Assembly (NCBI RefSeq): GCF_014648915.1
Contig: NZ_BMSA01000022.1
Coordinates: 124,001 to 188,000 of the forward strand
Length of the DNA stretch: 64,000 nt
Direction of reading: 5' to 3'
Source: Streptomyces phaeofaciens
GTDB lineage: Bacteria > Actinomycetota > Actinomycetes > Streptomycetales > Streptomycetaceae
Translations under genes and position numbers: made by a program
Shown here: in pieces, positions 35,905 to 45,116 of the stretch
Layout of the letters: the number at the start of each line of letters is the position of its first letter
How positions within the stretch are numbered: position 1 is the first letter of the stretch
The notes under the pieces: model-generated
Databases searched by the model: none
What the model was told of the DNA's origin: nothing
The model's input: the letters and a program-made list of their open reading frames with translations, nothing else

Positions 35905-37074
35905 GTGAAGTCAAGGAAATTGACCGGGACGCGCCGCAGGGTCACCATATTGGGGGCGGCCGCGACCTCCGTCGTCGCCGGAGTCGCGCTGCTGCCCAAC
36001 TGGAGCGCCGGTGCCTCGGTCGTCGACGACCCCACCGTCGACGCCCGGACCAAGGCCACGTTCCAGCGGCTGGCGGACGCGGTCTTCACCGACCGCACGG
36101 ACGCCCTCGTCGACGGCAAGCAGGGCAACCGGGACAAGCCGCTGACCGACGGCTTCTCCGGCGACGTCCGGCTGTCCTCCGGCACGGCCCGCACCGAGGA
36201 CGCCGCGCTGTCCTCGCTGGGCAAGCGCAAGGACACGCTCGCCAAGGCCGGCGAGACCTACAGCAAGGGCGCCACCACCGTCACCCTGAACGCCACCCGC
36301 GTGACGGGCCGTACGGCCAAGGCCGCGGTCACCGAGACCACGACCCTGACCTACGACAAGACGCGCGCCGGGCAGCCGAAGAGCACCGGCTTCCAGTCGC
36401 ACCACGAGCTGACGTTCAAGGCCGACCGGCAGGGCAACTGGCAGCTGACCGACATCCGCGACACCGACCAGGGTGGCCTCGCGGTGAACACGCTGTCCAA
36501 GCCGACGACCGTCAAGGCGACCACCGCCGACGACACCATGCCGGCCGCCAAGCGCGCGGCGACCACCCGCAACCCGGTCGCCGCCCCGAAGACCGGCACG
36601 GCCCTGGACTACAAGGCCATGGCGACCTACGCCGAGAAGTACGTGTACACCTACAACAAGGACTACCCGGACTTCAACGGCCACGGCGCCGGCGGCGACT
36701 GCACCAACTTCGTCAGCCAGTCCCTGAAGGCCGGCGGCTGGAAGCACGTCCCCGGCTACGTGTACGACTACACCCGGTGGTTCGGCAACGCCGACATCCA
36801 GTCCGACTCGTTCGTCGGCGTCAACGAGTGGTCCTGGTTCGCCCAGAACTCCAAGCGGACCACGGCGCTCGACAACGTCTACCAGCTCGAGGTCGGCGAC
36901 GTCCTCCAGATGGACTTCGACCGTGACGGGTCCAAGGACCACACGATGATCGTCACGTACAAGAGCGGCGGCGTCCCGTACGTGACGTACCACTCCAACA
37001 ACACCCTCCGCAGGTCGGTGGCGAGCCTCGTGGCCTCGTACCCGAACGCGTACTACTACGCCTACCGCACCTGA
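35905..37074 (+). CDS. Exported amidase-domain protein (Amidase_6 type)
   Basis: A 389-residue protein. The N-terminus TGTRRRVTILGAAATSVVAG looks like a twin-arginine export signal. The last 160 residues match the putative amidase domain: cysteine in GGDCTNFVSQSL, histidine in KDHTMIVTY and asparagine in YHSNNT, a papain-like triad found in wall hydrolases. The middle is a beta-rich linker region. The GTG has GAGGGG 8 nt upstream; an in-frame ATG at 35845 with AGGAG would add 20 residues and is a real alternative. The 3' end overlaps the DUF4383 gene by 13 nt. Confidence 0.87.
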   Translation: MKSRKLTGTRRRVTILGAAATSVVAGVALLPNWSAGASVVDDPTVDARTKATFQRLADAVFTDRTDALVDGKQGNRDKPLTDGFSGDVRLSSGTARTEDAALSSLGKRKDTLAKAGETYSKGATTVTLNATRVTGRTAKAAVTETTTLTYDKTRAGQPKSTGFQSHHELTFKADRQGNWQLTDIRDTDQGGLAVNTLSKPTTVKATTADDTMPAAKRAATTRNPVAAPKTGTALDYKAMATYAEKYVYTYNKDYPDFNGHGAGGDCTNFVSQSLKAGGWKHVPGYVYDYTRWFGNADIQSDSFVGVNEWSWFAQNSKRTTALDNVYQLEVGDVLQMDFDRDGSKDHTMIVTYKSGGVPYVTYHSNNTLRRSVASLVASYPNAYYYAYRT

Positions 37075-37628
37075 TCCGGCCGGTCCCGCCGCTCCGTGAG
37101 CTCCCGCTGCCCGGCTTCCCGCTCGGCGATGTCGGGGTGGCGGGCCCGCCAGTACGGGTTGTCGTGCGGCAGGGCGGATCCGACCCTGCCGTACATCCCG
37201 AAGACCATCAGCAGGATGCCGATCACGAAGCTGAGCATGCAGTTCTGGATCTTGAAGGCCAGGAAGTTGTAGTCCGTCTCCAGCAGGGCCATGTTCAGGA
37301 AGCCGCTGAGGATGAACAGGCCACCGAGGGTCATGTTCAGCGTGGACGCGAAGTTCCCGCCGATCACCATGCCGACGAAGAGCAGCAGCCCGACCCCGAC
37401 CGAGAGCCAGCTGAGCGCGCCGTTGGTGTTGAGGCTCCAGACCTCGTCCCCGCCGGTGTCGAAGAAGCCGATCTTGTCGATGATGCCGAAGATCCCGAAC
37501 ACGAGCAGGCCCAGGCCCATCAGCCCGGCACCGATCCGGTAGACCATGTTCAGCCGGTGGTCGACGGGCAGATGATCGTCGAGCCTGATCCGGCGCCTGT
37601 GTTCGGAGTGCACCGCATGGGTCGCCAT
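37062..37628 (-). CDS. DUF4383 membrane protein
   Basis: A 188-residue protein with four hydrophobic segments (IGAGLMGLGLLVFGIFGII, LSVGVGLLLFVGMVIGG, MTLGGLFILSGFLNMALL, FVIGILLMVFGMYG) and charged ends, matching the DUF4383 pattern. Function unknown. The C-terminal cytosolic tail is rich in Arg and Glu. It converges on the amidase gene with overlapping 3' ends. Confidence 0.86.
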   Translation of the reverse strand: MATHAVHSEHRRRIRLDDHLPVDHRLNMVYRIGAGLMGLGLLVFGIFGIIDKIGFFDTGGDEVWSLNTNGALSWLSVGVGLLLFVGMVIGGNFASTLNMTLGGLFILSGFLNMALLETDYNFLAFKIQNCMLSFVIGILLMVFGMYGRVGSALPHDNPYWRARHPDIAEREAGQRELTERRDRPDQVR

Positions 37629-37723
37629 CTCCGCCTCCCGATGGGTGAGACATGCCGACGGGGCCGTACATACCCTTCAATATCCGCCCGTACGGGCCGG
37701 CGGGCAACGGGGGGCCGCGGCCG

Positions 37724-39097
37724 TCAGTGGGCGGTGCCGCGTTCCTCACGGATCCGGCCGACCACCTCGGACACCGTGCGGCGGACCGCTTCCGTCTCGG
37801 TCAGGAAGTGCCAGTAGTCGGGGTGACGGTCCTCGAGCGTGGCGATCGCGCGCTCCAGCCGGGCGACGGAGTCGTCCAGCGGGCGGGCATCGCGCGGGTC
37901 GGGCGTGTTGCGGCCGGCCATCGCCAGACGCTGGGCGTCACGGATCGCGAAACGGGTGCGGTCGATCTCCTGCCGCGGATCCTTCTGCACGGCGTTCAGC
38001 CTGGTCAGACGGTCACCGGCGGCGGACACCGCCTCGTCGGTGGTGTTCAGCAGGGCCCGTGCCGTGGACAGCAGCGCGGTGGCGTCCGGCCAGCGCTGAG
38101 CGTCGCGTGCGTCCCGCGCCTCCGTGAGCTTTTGCTCGGCCTGCCGGACGTTCTCCGCCGCCTGGTCCGGTACCTGCTGGAGGTCCTGCCAGCAGGCGGC
38201 CGTGAACCGCCGCCGCAGCTCGCTCAGAATGGGCTCCACCTGCCCGGAGCGGGTCGTGAGCGCCTGTGCGCGGGTCCGCAGCGACACCAGCCGGTGGTCG
38301 ATCTCGGCGGCCCGCTCGGGCAGCCGCTCCGCCTCCACCCGGACCGCCTCGGCCTCCCGCGTCACCCGCTCGGCCCGCTCCAGCGTCTGCGGCACCCCGT
38401 GCTGCCCCGCGCCCTGGTTCAGCTTGGTCAGCTCGGGCGCCAGCGCCGCCAGCCGCGCCGCTAGCCCGTCCGCCCGCAGCCCCGTCTCCCGGACGGCGTC
38501 CAGCGCGTTCGACGCGGCCAGCAGCGCCTGCCGGGCCCGCTCCACGGCGGGCGCGAGCCGGGCCAGTTGCGTCTCGGCCTTGCCGAGCAGCGGACCGAGG
38601 CCGTCGGTGAAACGGTCCAGCTCCTGCTTCACCCGGCCCAGCTCGTCCTTGGCGCGGGTCAGCTCGGTGCGCGCCCGGCCGGCCGCCGAGGCCTCCAGGT
38701 CGTCCCGGTCCAGGTCGTGGGCGTCCACCGCCTGGATGTACTGGTGGCTCGCCTCGTCGATGCGCCGGCCGATCGCCTCGAAGTCCGCGACCGCCCGCCG
38801 GGCGGCCGGCGAGTCGTCGACCGCCGTGATCGTCTCGATCGAGATCCGCAGATCCCGCTGGGCGGTGTCCAGTTCGTAGAACGCGGCCGCCGCGGCGTCC
38901 TTCGCCGCCTGCGCTTCGGCCCGCTGGCTCTCCGACCGCCCGCCGAACCAGCGCCGGGTGCCACCGCCGGCGAACGCGGCGGGCAGCGCCAGCGCGGCCA
39001 CGACCGGCAGGGCGACGAGGGTGAGGGTGTCCCGGAGCGCGCGGAGGGGTGCGCGCGGCACCGACGGCGAGTTCGGCTGCGCTGGTGTCGCCGTCAC
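37724..39097 (-). CDS. Membrane-anchored coiled-coil protein
   Basis: A 457-residue protein with one N-terminal hydrophobic segment (LTLVALPVVAALALPAAFAG) followed by about 400 residues of predicted alpha-helical coiled coil, rich in Ala, Arg, Glu, and Leu (KDELGRVKQELDRF; LDRDDLEASAAGRARTELTR). No enzymatic motif is seen. The GTG start has GGGAGAGG just upstream; a longer frame begins at 39145 without a site. A structural or scaffold role in the envelope is possible. It may be co-transcribed with the upstream DUF4097 gene (75 nt). Confidence 0.78.
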   Translation of the reverse strand: MTATPAQPNSPSVPRAPLRALRDTLTLVALPVVAALALPAAFAGGGTRRWFGGRSESQRAEAQAAKDAAAAAFYELDTAQRDLRISIETITAVDDSPAARRAVADFEAIGRRIDEASHQYIQAVDAHDLDRDDLEASAAGRARTELTRAKDELGRVKQELDRFTDGLGPLLGKAETQLARLAPAVERARQALLAASNALDAVRETGLRADGLAARLAALAPELTKLNQGAGQHGVPQTLERAERVTREAEAVRVEAERLPERAAEIDHRLVSLRTRAQALTTRSGQVEPILSELRRRFTAACWQDLQQVPDQAAENVRQAEQKLTEARDARDAQRWPDATALLSTARALLNTTDEAVSAAGDRLTRLNAVQKDPRQEIDRTRFAIRDAQRLAMAGRNTPDPRDARPLDDSVARLERAIATLEDRHPDYWHFLTETEAVRRTVSEVVGRIREERGTAH

Positions 39098-39171
39098 ATC
39101 CCTCTCCCGTGCTGTGTCCGCCCTGCCCGGATGCCATTCTCCCACCCGTTAAGGACGAACACACGAGCCCG

Positions 39172-39945
39172 TTAGTTCGCGGTTCGCACGGTGACTTTGC
39201 CGTCGTGCGTCTCGGCCTCCACCACGTGCGGGCTGTTCTCGTCCCGCGGCACGGACACCTCCCGCGCGCCGTCGTCGGTCTTCGCCGTCACCTTGTACGC
39301 CGCGTCCGGCAGCGAGATCGTCACCGAGCCGTCCTCGGACACGGACTCCACCCGGTCCGGTACGGCGGCCAGGTCGAGCCGGACCGAGCCGTCCTCGGTC
39401 CGGGTGCGCACGGTGCGCGAGGAGACCTCGGCGCGCACGGACCCGTCCTCGGTGCGCAGGTCCAGCGGCCCGCGGGAGTCCTCGACCCGGACCGAGCCGT
39501 CGTTCGTGCGGATGCCGAGCGCGTCCTCGAAGCCCCGTGCCGTCACGCTGCCGTCGTCGTTCACGACGTTCACCGCGACCCCGCGCGGGACCTCGATCCG
39601 GTGCCGGGCGGAACAGGAGGCGACGAACCCCGAGCAGTCCGTCCGCAGCACCAGCCGGTCGCCCTTCATCGACCAGCGCGGCTTCGGGGTCTCGCCGACC
39701 GCCACCTTCCCCTTGAACCACCGGGTGACGTCGACCGTGCCGGCGTCATGGGCGTCGGAGGCGACGATCTCGAGCGCCGAGTCGTCGGAGTCGACGGTGA
39801 GGGTGGCGCCGCCGAGGGCGAAGGCGCGGTGGTCGGGGTGGGCGTCGTCGGAGGCGTCGGCGCCGCAGGCGGTCGCGGTGGCGGCGAGGGCCACGACGAC
39901 CGCGGTCACGAGAGCCGCGCGGGCGGGAACGGTCGTACGGGCCAT
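39172..39945 (-). CDS. DUF4097 beta-strand repeat lipoprotein
   Basis: A 257-residue exported protein; the signal MARTTVPARAALVTAVVVAL ends in TATACG, a weak lipobox. The mature part carries at least four short repeats with the core DGSVR or DGSVT (NDDGSVTARGF, TNDGSVRVED, TEDGSVRAEV, TEDGSVRLDL, SEDGSVTISL), about 17-22 residues apart, typical for right-handed beta-helix DUF4097 proteins. Role unknown; relatives occur near envelope stress genes. Confidence 0.87.
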   Translation of the reverse strand: MARTTVPARAALVTAVVVALAATATACGADASDDAHPDHRAFALGGATLTVDSDDSALEIVASDAHDAGTVDVTRWFKGKVAVGETPKPRWSMKGDRLVLRTDCSGFVASCSARHRIEVPRGVAVNVVNDDGSVTARGFEDALGIRTNDGSVRVEDSRGPLDLRTEDGSVRAEVSSRTVRTRTEDGSVRLDLAAVPDRVESVSEDGSVTISLPDAAYKVTAKTDDGAREVSVPRDENSPHVVEAETHDGKVTVRTAN

Positions 39946-40117
39946 GATGTGTCTCCCCCTGGGCGTGTCCGGTGTGTCTACGACCGTAGGGAGCGGGGGA
40001 GCGCCGGACGATCCGGCGCGCTCCCGGATCCGGGGTGGGGGTAACCCCCGGCCGGTACCCCGCCGATACGGGTTTGCGGGACACCGCCCCGGGCAATGTA
40101 GGCTGTCGACTCGTTCT

Positions 40118-40192
<75 letters not shown>

Positions 40193-40200
40193 GACGGTGT

Positions 40201-40234
40201 CGCAGGGCCCCCGGATCACTCCGGGGGCCCTGCG
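40201..40234 (+). terminator. Terminator of tRNA-Val
   Basis: CGCAGGGCCCCCGGA with its exact 15-bp complement and a TCAC loop, directly after the tRNA. Confidence 0.8.
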
Positions 40235-40261
40235 GCGTGTCGGGCCCGGGTGATCCCTAGG

Positions 40262-40672
40262 ATGACGGCTGTGAACGGAATGTGGCGGCGGGCGGTGTGC
40301 GTGCTCGGGCTCCTCGTGGGCCTGCTCGCCATGCACGGCCTCGCGCCCGGCGTGCTGCTGCCGCACTCCGCGCACCCGCAGACGCGGCCCATGGCGGACG
40401 CCGCCGTGTCGGCCGTCGCCTCCTTCGTCACCTCGGCCTCCGAGGCCCACGACGACTGTCCCGAGGGTCACTGCGGCGGCGGACACGCCCGGCACGCGGA
40501 CCCGACCTGCGCGTCGCCCGCGCCGGACGGCGGCCCGGTGCTGGCCGGCCCGGTGCCCGACCCGGCCCCGGTGCCCGTGACGCACGGCGCCGGGTGCGCG
40601 TCCGTGACCGACGACCCCGACGGCGCCCGCGCGCCCCCGTCCCTGGCGGAACTCCAGCTCCTGCGGATCTAG
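40262..40672 (+). CDS. DUF6153 small exported protein
   Basis: A product of up to 136 residues with an N-terminal hydrophobic segment (RRAVCVLGLLVGLLAMHGLA) and a His/Cys/Pro-rich rest (HDDCPEGHCGGGHARHADP), ending PSLAELQLLRI. This is the pattern of DUF6153 proteins, which are commonly beside DUF305 genes. TAGGAT overlaps the ATG, so transcription may start near the GTG at 40271 and give a leaderless mRNA; ATG 40280 is another option. The His/Cys cluster suggests metal binding, most likely copper given the neighbour. Confidence 0.75.
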   Translation: MTAVNGMWRRAVCVLGLLVGLLAMHGLAPGVLLPHSAHPQTRPMADAAVSAVASFVTSASEAHDDCPEGHCGGGHARHADPTCASPAPDGGPVLAGPVPDPAPVPVTHGAGCASVTDDPDGARAPPSLAELQLLRI

Positions 40673-40757
40673 ACACCCCTCGCGCAGCACGCGGCCCACG
40701 GGCCGGCGTGATGCGCCGACGTGTCCAAGTCCCCTTTTTCTCCCCAGGAGTTCTCGT

Positions 40758-41381
40758 ATGACCAGCACCACACGCACCCGTGTCCGCCGGGCCGCCGCCA
40801 CGGCGGTGACGGTGACCGCCGCGCTCGTCCTCGCCGCCTGCGGCGCCGCCGCTGACGGCGACGGCGACGGCGCCGCGGGCGCGAAGGCCACCGCCTCGGC
40901 CGCCTCGTACAACGCCCAGGACGTCACCTTCGCGCAGGGCATGATCCCGCACCACCGCCAGGCCCTGGAGATGGCCGAACTCGCCGCCGACCGCGCCTCG
41001 TCCACGCAGGTCAAGGATCTCGCCGCCCGGATCGAGCGGGCGCAGGACCCGGAGATCGGGAAGCTGACCGGCTGGCTGAAGGCCTGGGGCGAGGACGTGC
41101 CCGAGGAGGGCGCCTCCATGGATCACGGCTCCCACGGCGACGCCATGGCCGGAATGATGGACGAGGCCGCCATGGACGAGCTGTCGAAGGCATCCGGCAA
41201 GGCCTTCGACACCGCCTTCCTGACCCTGATGGTGGACCACCACGAGGGCGCCGTCGACATGGCCGGCACCGAGCGCGACAAGGGCCGCTACGCCCCCGCC
41301 AAGTCCCTGGCCGACGACATCGTCACCGGGCAGAGCGCGGAGATCGCGGAGATGAACGAGCTGCTCGGCAGGGACAGCTAG
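40758..41381 (+). CDS. DUF305 lipoprotein
   Basis: A 207-residue lipoprotein (signal with lipobox LVLAAC). It contains two DUF305 motifs, MIPHHRQALEMAELA and MVDHHEGAVDMA, each with a His-His pair, and a Met/His-rich link between (SMDHGSHGDAMAGMMDEAAM). DUF305 proteins are four-helix ferritin-like domains often linked with copper handling. It follows the DUF6153 gene by 85 nt and is probably its partner. GGAG precedes the ATG. Confidence 0.9.
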   Translation: MTSTTRTRVRRAAATAVTVTAALVLAACGAAADGDGDGAAGAKATASAASYNAQDVTFAQGMIPHHRQALEMAELAADRASSTQVKDLAARIERAQDPEIGKLTGWLKAWGEDVPEEGASMDHGSHGDAMAGMMDEAAMDELSKASGKAFDTAFLTLMVDHHEGAVDMAGTERDKGRYAPAKSLADDIVTGQSAEIAEMNELLGRDS

Positions 41382-41391
41382 GCCGACGGCC

Positions 41392-41425
41392 GGGCGGGTC
41401 CGGGGAGCGGTCCCGGGACCCGCCC
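41392..41425 (+). terminator. Terminator after the DUF305 gene
   Basis: GGGCGGGTCC pairs exactly with GGACCCGCCC across a 14-nt loop, 10 nt past the stop. Several more GGTCC repeats follow up to 41475. Confidence 0.6.
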
Positions 41426-41470
41426 TGAGGGGGTTCCCGGTCCTGGGATCCCGGTCCAGGGTGACCGGTC

Positions 41471-41827
41471 CTAGGAGGGTTCCCGGGCCTCCTCGCCAGG
41501 TGGGGTCGCGTGCGCGTGCTTGAGGCGCGTGCGGGCCTCCATCCGGTCCCCGGCCGCCACCTCCGCCCAGAAGCGGTGGCCGCTCACGAACACCGCCAGC
41601 TCGTGCTCCCGGCGGCGCAGCTTCTCCACCTCGGCCTGCTCGTCGGCGGTCCAGCCGGGGGAGGCGGGGCGCTCGACCTTGCGCCAGCCGTTGTCGTCGC
41701 TGAATCCGTCCAGGGGCTCGACCGACCAGGGCAGCCGCTTCAGGAGGACCGACAGTTCGGCCCGGACCTGATGCAGCTCCTCCTGACCGGCGCGCAGGTC
41801 GCTCGGAAAGTCATAGGTCGTAGCCAC
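41471..41827 (-). CDS. Hypothetical protein, conserved-looking
   Basis: A 118-residue cytosolic protein (MATTYDFPSDLRAGQEELHQ) with predicted helices at the start and after residue 60 (DEQAEVEKLRRREHELAVFV) and tryptophans that suggest a folded domain. I do not recognise the family. It is convergent with DUF305 and divergent from a GNAT gene; the short gap on that side has no clear ribosome site for either. Confidence 0.75.
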   Translation of the reverse strand: MATTYDFPSDLRAGQEELHQVRAELSVLLKRLPWSVEPLDGFSDDNGWRKVERPASPGWTADEQAEVEKLRRREHELAVFVSGHRFWAEVAAGDRMEARTRLKHAHATPPGEEAREPS

Positions 41828-41938
41828 GCGCTAATGCTACGCCTGTTCGATTTTGTGGGGCGAGCTCCTTCTGGGTGTTCCTGTGAACGCGTGTTCGAGC
41901 TGGGGTTCGTTGTCGGACCTGTGTCCTACGGTGGCCGC

Positions 41939-42460
41939 ATGGATCACAGCGATGTGCGGCGCGTGCGGCTGGTTCCCTGGTCGGAGGGCGACCTCTGGCT
42001 GCTGCGGCGGACCAACAGCCCCGAGATGACCGAGCACCTCGGCGGGCCGGAGCCGGAGGAGCGGCTCCTCGCCCGGCACCGGCGGTACTGCGCGCTGTCG
42101 TCCGGCCGGATGTACCGGGTCACGCTCGCGGACGGGGGCGAGACCGCCGGCTCCATCGGGTACTGGGAGCGCGAGTGGCGGGACGGCACGGTGTGGGAGA
42201 CGGGCTGGGGGATCCTGCCCGAGTTCCAGGGCCGAGGGCTGGCCGCGCTGGCGGCCCGTGCCCTCGTCGACGTCGTGCGGGAGGCGGGCGGCCACCCGGC
42301 CCTGCACGCCTTCCCCGAAGTGGACCACGCCGCGTCCAACGGGGTGTGCCGCAAGGCCGGGTTCACCCTGCTCGGGCAGGCCGACTTCGAGTACCCGAAG
42401 GGTCATTGGATCAGATCCAACGACTGGTACGTCGACCTGCGCGCGGGCCTCAGCGGGTAG
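41939..42460 (+). CDS. GNAT-family N-acetyltransferase
   Basis: A 173-residue protein. The acetyl-CoA loop is in ILPEFQGRGLAALAARALVD (Q/RxxGxG/A pattern), followed by the C-terminal SNGVCRKAGFTLLGQADFEY. It resembles the RimJ/RimL-like acetyltransferase group. No ribosome site precedes the ATG. The 3' end overlaps the convergent ketopantoate reductase gene by 11 nt. Substrate unknown. Confidence 0.88.
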   Translation: MDHSDVRRVRLVPWSEGDLWLLRRTNSPEMTEHLGGPEPEERLLARHRRYCALSSGRMYRVTLADGGETAGSIGYWEREWRDGTVWETGWGILPEFQGRGLAALAARALVDVVREAGGHPALHAFPEVDHAASNGVCRKAGFTLLGQADFEYPKGHWIRSNDWYVDLRAGLSG

Positions 42461-43355
42461 CCGCCGCCACCTCCTTCACCAGGCGCGCGGTCACCGGCAC
42501 GGACACGCCGTGCCGCTCGGCCGCGCGCAGCAGCGCCCCGCCGATCGCGTCGAGTTCGAGCGGCAGGCCGGCCTCGGCGTCGCGCTGCATGGAGGACTTC
42601 GCCGCGGGCTCGAAGGCGTCGTACAGGGCGAGTGACCGGGCCGGGTCGGCGGGGGCGCCGCAGGCCCGGCTGACCGCGGCGGTCTCCTCGACCAGGGCGG
42701 TGAGATCCTCCCGGTGCCGGGTGCGGATCTCGCCGACGGGGACGCCGTGGCGGGTGGTGAGCAGGGCGAACGGCGCGAGGAACGCCAGCTTCGCCCACAG
42801 GACGGCGGTCTCGTCCGGGTGCGCCCGTACGGTCGGGTCGGCCGCGGACAGGGCCTGGGCGAGCGCGTCGAGACGGTCGCGGGGCACCTGGTCCCCGGCG
42901 AGGTCGATGCCGGTGAAGCGGCTGCCGTGCTCGATCACGCCGGGTGCGACCCGGGTCGACTCGACGCGGATGACGGCCGGGGCGACCCGGTCCGGGCGGT
43001 GGTGGGCGCGCAGCAGCGCGGGGTGCTCGACGCCGTTGAGGAACGGCACGAGAAGGGTGTTCTCGCCGAGCGCCGAGGGCGGGATGCGGGTCAGGGCCGT
43101 GTCGAGGGCGGTGTGCTTGACGGTGATCAGGACCGCGTCGACCGGGGTGCGCAGCGCGGTGTCCGCCTCGACCTCGGCCGTGAAGTCGCCGAACTGGCCG
43201 CTGCGCACGCGGATGCCCTGGGTGCGCAGGGTCGCGGCGGTGTCCTCGCCGGCCAGGCAGACCACCCGGTGGCCGGCCCGGGACAGAAGCGCCGCGAGCA
43301 GGCCGCCGACCCCGCCGGGGCCCAGGACGGCGACGGTGCGTATGTCGTTCGCCAT
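42450..43355 (-). CDS. panE: 2-dehydropantoate 2-reductase (ketopantoate reductase)
   Basis: A 301-residue NADPH enzyme of the ApbA/PanE family. The Rossmann motif is VAVLGPGGVGGLLAALLSRAG; the catalytic lysine is in VLWAKLAFLAPFALLT and the conserved Glu in GLPLELDAIGG. It should form pantoate in coenzyme A synthesis, though Streptomyces carry several homologues and this copy is not linked to other pan genes. GAGAGGAA precedes the ATG. Whether it is the main PanE is open. Confidence 0.85.
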   Translation of the reverse strand: MANDIRTVAVLGPGGVGGLLAALLSRAGHRVVCLAGEDTAATLRTQGIRVRSGQFGDFTAEVEADTALRTPVDAVLITVKHTALDTALTRIPPSALGENTLLVPFLNGVEHPALLRAHHRPDRVAPAVIRVESTRVAPGVIEHGSRFTGIDLAGDQVPRDRLDALAQALSAADPTVRAHPDETAVLWAKLAFLAPFALLTTRHGVPVGEIRTRHREDLTALVEETAAVSRACGAPADPARSLALYDAFEPAAKSSMQRDAEAGLPLELDAIGGALLRAAERHGVSVPVTARLVKEVAAATR

Positions 43356-43453
43356 GATGCTGTTGTTCCTCTCGTCGGTCGGCCCCTGGTTCGTGGTGGC
43401 CGCCTCGAAGCGATCATGGCACGAACGCCGGGCGGCGGGGGAGACTTGAGGGC

Positions 43454-43675
43454 ATGTGCCGGAGTATCAAGACGTTGCGTCCGCCCGCGCTGGCCGAGGA
43501 GGCCACGCAGGAGGAGATTCGGGCCGCCGCCCTCCAGTTCGTGCGAAAGGTGTCCGGCTTCCGGGCACCGGCCGAGCACAACCGGGAGGTGTTCGAACGA
43601 GCGGTCGAAGACATCGCCCTGGCCACGGCGGAGCTGCTGGACGGGCTGGAGGTACGGGGCGCCCACCGGGCGTGA
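43454..43675 (+). CDS. DUF2277 protein
   Basis: A 73-residue protein (MCRSIKTLRPPALAEEATQE) matching the short DUF2277 family found in actinobacteria and proteobacteria. The MCRxIKxL start is characteristic. No known function. GAGGG lies just upstream of the ATG. It stands between two minus-strand genes. Confidence 0.87.
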   Translation: MCRSIKTLRPPALAEEATQEEIRAAALQFVRKVSGFRAPAEHNREVFERAVEDIALATAELLDGLEVRGAHRA

Positions 43676-43730
43676 CCCTGCGGGGTCCCGTGCCGGTGTG
43701 CCGGCGCGGGACCGGCGCGCGTCCGTGCCG

Positions 43731-44345
43731 TCAGGCCGATGACGGGCGGCGCACCAGGTACGCCGCTCCCGCTCCCGCTCCGAACAGGGCCAGCAGGGAG
43801 ACGCCGGTGGCCAGCCAGGTCGCGCCCAGCCAGTGCGCGCCGAAGTAGCCGAGGGCGACGCTGTAGGCGGCCCAGGAGAGGCCGGCCAGGGCGGACCAGG
43901 GCAGGAAGTCGCGGGCGCGGCGGTGGGCGGCGCCCGCGATCAGGGAGACCACCGAGCGGCCGGCGGGCGCGAAGCGGGCCAGGACCACCAGCGCGCCGCC
44001 GCCCTTGGCGAGTGCCTCGCCGAGACGTTCCTGCGCCGAGGTGAGCCGCCGGGAGCGGGCGATCGCACGGGCCAGGCGCTCACCGCCCCGCCAGGCCAGA
44101 CGGTAGGCCACCAGATCGCCCAGCACGGAGGCGGTCGTCGCGCACAGGATCAGCGCCAGGATGTCCGGGACCTCGTGCGGCACCTGTCCGGTCGCCGCCC
44201 CCGATCCCGCCGCGGCGGCCGTCGCCGCCGTGATGACCAGTACTCCGCTCGGCAGTACCGGCAGGAACACGTCGAGGAGGACCGACAGGCCCACCAGCAC
44301 GTAGATCCATGGACTGCCGAACAACGCCCCCACACTCTCGAACAC
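43731..44345 (-). CDS. DedA-family membrane protein
   Basis: A 204-residue protein starting VFESVGALFGSPWIYVLVGL at a GTG with GGGGAG 6 nt upstream; the longer frame to 44495 is not supported. Four or five hydrophobic segments and the DedA/VTT motif VLARFAPAGRSVVSLIAGAA, with the conserved arginine, are seen. DedA proteins are membrane transporters, several of which recycle the lipid carrier undecaprenyl phosphate. Specific cargo is not known here. Confidence 0.87.
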   Translation of the reverse strand: MFESVGALFGSPWIYVLVGLSVLLDVFLPVLPSGVLVITAATAAAAGSGAATGQVPHEVPDILALILCATTASVLGDLVAYRLAWRGGERLARAIARSRRLTSAQERLGEALAKGGGALVVLARFAPAGRSVVSLIAGAAHRRARDFLPWSALAGLSWAAYSVALGYFGAHWLGATWLATGVSLLALFGAGAGAAYLVRRPSSA

Positions 44346-44559
44346 CGATCGCTCCCCGTGTCTCCCCCGTGACGGCCGACCGTACCGCTGTGACGCGAGG
44401 GAGCGGCAGATGCGGCCAATACAGCCATACAGCGTACGCCGAGGGTGTGACAGGAGATTCACGGGGGGCGCGTGCCTTCGGCACCGGACGTTCACCGAAG
44501 AGGCCGAATCGGATCCGGAGCGGGAAGCGGAACGGGCGAGGAGTCCTTCGCGGTGACCG

Positions 44560-45015
44560 TCAGGCCGCCACGGTGACCGTCTGGGTGGCCGGCTCCCGCT
44601 CGGCGTCGGGGCGCCGGGAGAAGAGCCGGTCGAGGCCGAGGGCGCCGGATCCGGTGAACACCAGCAGCAGGAAGGCCCAGCAGAACATCGCGGAGGCCTC
44701 GCCGCCGTTCTCCATCGGCCACAGGGCGCCGGGCTGGTGCACCTTGAAGTAGGCGTACGCCATGGAGCCCGAGGCCAGGAGCGCGGCGGCCCGGGTGCCG
44801 AGGCCCAGCAGCACCAGGCTGCCGCAGACCAGCTGGATCACGGCCGCGTACCAGCCGGGCCAGGTGCCGGCGTCGAGGGTGCCGCCCTCGGCGCCGGCGG
44901 CCCCGCCGAGGACGCCGAAGAGGGAGGCGGCTCCGTGGCAGGCGAACAGCAGGCCGACGACGATACGGAACAGACCGATCGCGTAGGGCTGTGCGGTGTT
45001 GAGACGAGCGGACAT
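44560..45015 (-). CDS. DoxX-family membrane protein
   Basis: A 151-residue protein with four hydrophobic segments (IGLFRIVVGLLFACHGAASL; WYAAVIQLVCGSLVLLGLG; AALLASGSMAYAYFKV; MFCWAFLLLVFTGSGALGL). This is the DoxX/SURF4-like group, some of which form redox complexes at the membrane. AAGGAG precedes the ATG by 11 nt. The C-terminal tail is charged. Function not known. Confidence 0.88.
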   Translation of the reverse strand: MSARLNTAQPYAIGLFRIVVGLLFACHGAASLFGVLGGAAGAEGGTLDAGTWPGWYAAVIQLVCGSLVLLGLGTRAAALLASGSMAYAYFKVHQPGALWPMENGGEASAMFCWAFLLLVFTGSGALGLDRLFSRRPDAEREPATQTVTVAA

Positions 45016-45116
45016 GGTGGGGGGTGCTCCTTCGGTGTCGGTCGGCCGGTCCCGATGGGGGAGAGGACCGGTCGGTGGGGGCGGCGGTACCGAACGAGCG
45101 ACCACGCTAGGCAGCC

